Source: Candidatus Falkowiibacteriota bacterium (lineage in GTDB: Bacteria; Patescibacteriota; Patescibacteriia; Patescibacteriales; SZUA-104). From it: a stretch of DNA of 7,123 nucleotides. Both the position numbers and the translations under genes were made by a program. This document shows, in pieces, positions 5,331 through 7,123 of the stretch. The stretch spans positions 1-7,123 of the forward strand of contig QIIF01000101.1 in assembly GCA_003231075.1 (NCBI GenBank), in the 5' to 3' direction. Each line of letters starts with the position of its first letter. Position 1 is the first letter of the stretch. The notes beneath the pieces were generated by a model. The model did not search any database, had not been told where the DNA came from, and was given only the letters and a program-made list of their open reading frames with translations.

Positions 5331-6749
5331 ATGCCTAAGCCCCAAACCATCCACATCTGCTCCCGTTGCGACGCCCAATCCTATAAATGGAATGGGCGTT
5401 GTTCGGAATGCGGCGCTTGGGGAACTTTGCAAGAGCAAACTGTTGACGCGAAAAAATCTGAAAATAAAAAACCGTCCGTGGCTCCGGCTGAAATTATTGG
5501 CTTCAATAACGCAGAAACGCGAGATTTTGCGTCTCTGCGGATTAAAACAAACATCGGCGAAGTTGACCGCGTTTTGGGCGGAGGCATTGTCCCCGGCTCG
5601 CTGATTCTTCTCTCGGGCGAACCGGGAATCGGCAAATCAACCATCGTGGCGCAAATCGCCGACGCGGCGGCAAAAAATTCAACCGTCTTCTACGCCAGCG
5701 GCGAAGAATCATTCAATCAAGTCAAATCGCGCTTTGACCGGCTTAAATGCGGCGGAGAAAATATAAAATTCATTTCCGAAACCAATGTGGAAAAAATAAT
5801 CGCCGCCGTAAATGCTCCCGCGGATATTGAGGTTGGGAGAATCGCCCCCTTGATAAAGGGGGTTGGGGGGATTAAATCATCAAATCCGAATAATCCACCG
5901 GCATTACTGATTATTGACTCCATCCAAACGGTTTACACTTCCGCGGTTGAATCGGAACCCGGCGGCCTCAACCAAATCCGAGCCAGCGCCGTTAGCTTTC
6001 TGGAAATGGCAAAGAAAGAAAATATCCCCGTCATTTTAATCGGACATATCACGAAAGACGGATCTATCGCCGGCCCGAAATCATTGGAACATATCGTTGA
6101 CACCGTAATTTATCTGGAAGCCGAACAAAAACACGATTACCGCATCTTGCGCGCCACCAAAAACCGCTTCGGCTCAATTAACGAACTGGGCATATTTGAA
6201 ATGACCGGCGCCGGTTTTAAGGAAATAAAAAATCCGGGCGCTATTTTTTTGGAAACAACGGACGAAAAAATATCCGGATCGGTTATCAGCTGCGTTATTG
6301 AGGGCACGCGCCCGTTCTTGGTGGAAATCCAGGCATTGGCGACAAAAACCGTTTTCGGCTATCCCCAGCGCAAAGCATCCGGCTTTGACTTGAACCGCTT
6401 GCAGGTTTTAATCGCGGTCTTAACCAAGCGCGCTAAAATAAATTTAACCAATCAAGATGTTATTTTAAATGTGGTCGGTGGCTTAAAAATCAACGACCCG
6501 GCATTAGATCTGCCTGTCTGCCTGGCAATAACATCATCTCTTCTTAATCAAGTTGTAAGCCGCGAAACCATAACTCTGGGCGAAGTCGGTCTGGGCGGAG
6601 AAGTCCGCAATGTTTCCAAACTGGAACAGCGGCTGAATGAAGCGGAAAAATTGGGATTTACCAAAGCGATAATCCCTAATATAAATACTAAGACAAAACT
6701 CAAAACAACAAAAGTTAAAAATATACAAAACATCGTTAAGAATTTTTAA
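5331..6749 (+). CDS. radA: DNA repair protein RadA (Sms), RecA-like ATPase
   Basis: RadA, 472 aa, a cytoplasmic hexameric ATPase that helps process recombination intermediates with RecA. Seen in order: a zinc finger with CSRC (10-13) and CSEC (24-27); the conserved TNIGEVDRVLGGGIVPGS; Walker A GEPGIGKST (96-104); Walker B ALLIIDS (191-197); the RadA signature KNRFG (277-281); and a C-terminal Lon-like domain with GGLKINDPALDLPVCLAI (383-400). All signatures are intact. Length is slightly above the usual 450-460 because of an insert of about 26 residues (163-188) between Walker A and Walker B. The ATG at 5331 places the zinc finger at the normal position. An upstream TTG at 5295 would add 12 residues encoded by repeat sequence and is rejected. 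No Shine-Dalgarno is seen. It follows the thioredoxin-like gene by 150 bases of repeats, so it may have its own promoter. Confidence 0.97.
   Translation: MPKPQTIHICSRCDAQSYKWNGRCSECGAWGTLQEQTVDAKKSENKKPSVAPAEIIGFNNAETRDFASLRIKTNIGEVDRVLGGGIVPGSLILLSGEPGIGKSTIVAQIADAAAKNSTVFYASGEESFNQVKSRFDRLKCGGENIKFISETNVEKIIAAVNAPADIEVGRIAPLIKGVGGIKSSNPNNPPALLIIDSIQTVYTSAVESEPGGLNQIRASAVSFLEMAKKENIPVILIGHITKDGSIAGPKSLEHIVDTVIYLEAEQKHDYRILRATKNRFGSINELGIFEMTGAGFKEIKNPGAIFLETTDEKISGSVISCVIEGTRPFLVEIQALATKTVFGYPQRKASGFDLNRLQVLIAVLTKRAKINLTNQDVILNVVGGLKINDPALDLPVCLAITSSLLNQVVSRETITLGEVGLGGEVRNVSKLEQRLNEAEKLGFTKAIIPNINTKTKLKTTKVKNIQNIVKNF
5817..5894 (+). repeat. Palindromic repeat-like insert inside radA, in frame
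   Basis: About 78 bases encode residues 163-188, which have no counterpart in the short loop before Walker B in RadA proteins as I recall them (E. coli has only a few residues there). The core is CCCCCTT (5845-5851), loop GATA, and AAGGGGG (5856-5862), followed by a G run and GATTAAAT. An imperfect direct repeat, GGTTGGGAGAAT at 5831-5842 and GGTTGGGGGGAT at 5861-5872, flanks the hairpin. The core resembles a dispersed noncoding repeat I know from many genomes. The exact borders are uncertain by several codons. Confidence 0.7.
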
Positions 6750-6805
6750 ATTTTATCGGGGCAAGGGATGTTGGGGGATTATAATTTCCAATTTCCACCC
6801 CGTAG

Positions 6806-6824
6806 GGGCGAATGGCATTCGCCC
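6806..6824. repeat. Hairpin GGGCGAAT-GGC-ATTCGCCC
   Basis: A perfect 8-bp stem with a 3-base loop, preceded by CGTAG. Elements of the form GTAGGGGCGA...TCGCCC are, from memory, dispersed in many bacterial genomes. First palindrome of the array after radA. Confidence 0.8.
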
Positions 6825-6832
6825 TTCGCCTC

Positions 6833-6869
6833 GGCAGAATCTCTTCCGCGCGAGCGGGAGGATTCTGCC
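6833..6869. repeat. Long hairpin with GCGA tetraloop
   Basis: Outer arms GGCAGAATC (6833-6841) and GATTCTGCC (6861-6869) pair perfectly. After one bulged T (6842), CTTCCGC pairs with GCGGGAG with one G-T wobble. The loop is GCGA at 6850-6853, a GNRA tetraloop if transcribed on the plus strand. The compensated inner stem suggests selection or origin at the RNA or single-strand level. Confidence 0.8.
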
Positions 6870-6885
6870 GGTTTCATCCGAGAAC
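6865..6885 (+). repeat. 21-bp dispersed repeat, copy 2
   Basis: Matches 4382-4402 at 20 of 21 positions. Its first bases are the end of the right arm of the tetraloop hairpin and the rest extends beyond it, so the repeated unit is more than the hairpin alone. Confidence 0.8.
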
Positions 6886-6910
6886 GTCTCCTCGCAATCC
6901 CTTCAATCGT

Positions 6911-6944
6911 ACCGTAGAGACGCGCCGTGGCGCGTCTCTACGGT
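6911..6944. repeat. 34-bp palindrome, 16-bp perfect arms
   Basis: ACCGTAGAGACGCGCC at 6911-6926 and its exact reverse complement at 6929-6944 are separated by GT. From memory, GTAGAGACG...CGTCTCTAC palindromes are dispersed in several phyla. Perfect arms point to recent arrival or to maintenance. There is no T run beyond it, so it is not a typical terminator. Confidence 0.9.
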
Positions 6945-6972
6945 GTTTGGCGCGCCGGATTCGCGTACGGGC

Positions 6973-6995
6973 TCCCGAGGTTTCGGGATGTCCCG
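6973..6995. repeat. Two overlapping, mutually exclusive hairpins
   Basis: TCCCGA (6973-6978) pairs with TCGGGA (6983-6988). The same CGGGA (6984-6988) can instead pair with TCCCG at 6991-6995, or, as CGGGATG, with CATCCCG at 7031-7037. GTACGGG (6965-6971) and CCCGTAC (7034-7040) could also pair. Alternative folds are possible, but GC-rich repeats produce these by chance. Confidence 0.45.
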
Positions 6996-7044
6996 TCCGC
7001 TGCCGCGCCGCGCCTGAATACGCTTTTCCCCATCCCGTACCCCC

Positions 7045-7076
7045 GAGACTAAGTCTCCAATTGGAGACTTAGTCTC
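7045..7076. repeat. 32-bp perfect palindrome made of two smaller palindromes
   Basis: The 16-base half starting GAGACTAAGTCTCCAA is followed immediately by its exact reverse complement, with no spacer. Each half contains its own palindrome (GAGACT-A-AGTCTC and GAGACT-T-AGTCTC). TTTT follows at 7077-7080, so terminator activity on the plus strand is conceivable. However, radA ends almost 300 bases upstream and the T run is short, so a repeat element is the better call. Confidence 0.85.
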
Positions 7077-7123
7077 TTTTGCATTTCGGATTACCGCGTC
7101 GCTCCGGAATAGGCGATGGCGCG

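Larger units (their letters stand above)
6750..7123. other. Gene-free, GC-rich palindrome mosaic
   Basis: No convincing gene lies in these 374 bases. After an AT-rich start they turn visibly GC-rich and consist mostly of palindromes, listed separately. GTTGGGGGATTA at 6770-6781 resembles the tail of the repeat inside radA (5862-5874). The 86-codon frame at 6812-7072 is made from palindrome arms and has Arg-rich, low-information content. The window ends inside this region, so the total extent of the array is unknown. Confidence 0.75.

Noticed and set aside
4916..5356. 146-codon minus-strand frame across the spacer before radA
   Set aside because: It overlaps the thioredoxin-like gene and the radA start, and its Lys/Asn/Phe-rich sequence comes from the AATTCCAAATTACAA repeats.
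6812..7072. 86-codon plus-strand frame after radA
   Set aside because: Arg/Pro-rich, no recognizable domain, and formed from the arms of successive palindromes.
7045..7080. Rho-independent terminator for radA
   Set aside because: Nearly 300 bases beyond the radA stop, with only four T after the stem; a repeat element explains it better.

Overview
The window looks like a piece of a Candidate Phyla Radiation (Patescibacteria) chromosome. This is inferred from AT-rich, Lys/Asn-heavy genes, a compact PilM-PilN-PilO inner-membrane platform without PilP, membrane-anchored thiol and beta-propeller proteins, intergenic spacers made of short inverted repeats, and no clear Shine-Dalgarno sequence before any gene. 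The standard bacterial code fits: five of the six genes end in TAA or TAG, pilO ends in TGA, and no gene has an internal TGA. The phylum cannot be fixed from this window alone.

Left part (about 1-2970, minus strand): a pilM-pilN-pilO cluster transcribed right to left. These encode the cytoplasmic actin-like ring protein and the two bitopic membrane proteins that carry a type IV pilus machine. Between the pilM stop and the probable pilN start lies a 9-bp tandem repeat with seven full copies. Read in frame with pilN it would encode 22 serines.

Middle (about 2970-3136): an AT-rich divergent spacer. Its two best promoter matches, one per strand, face each other, so the leaders of the pilus operon and of the rightward genes would overlap.

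Right part (3137-6749, plus strand): a membrane-anchored beta-propeller protein, a membrane-anchored DsbA/thioredoxin-like oxidoreductase, and the DNA-repair ATPase RadA. The first two probably act outside the membrane, and the propeller has exactly two cysteines, ten residues apart. The radA gene carries about 78 extra bases, in frame, between Walker A and Walker B. They contain a G/C-run hairpin that resembles a dispersed palindromic repeat.

End (6750-7123): no gene. This stretch is visibly GC-rich against an AT-rich background and is a mosaic of at least five palindromes, plus a 21-bp sequence that also occurs (one mismatch) before the thioredoxin gene. I found no new enzymatic system. The most unusual content is the repeat biology: a palindromic repeat tolerated inside radA, a serine-coding tandem repeat at the pilM/pilN junction, and a dense palindrome cluster.
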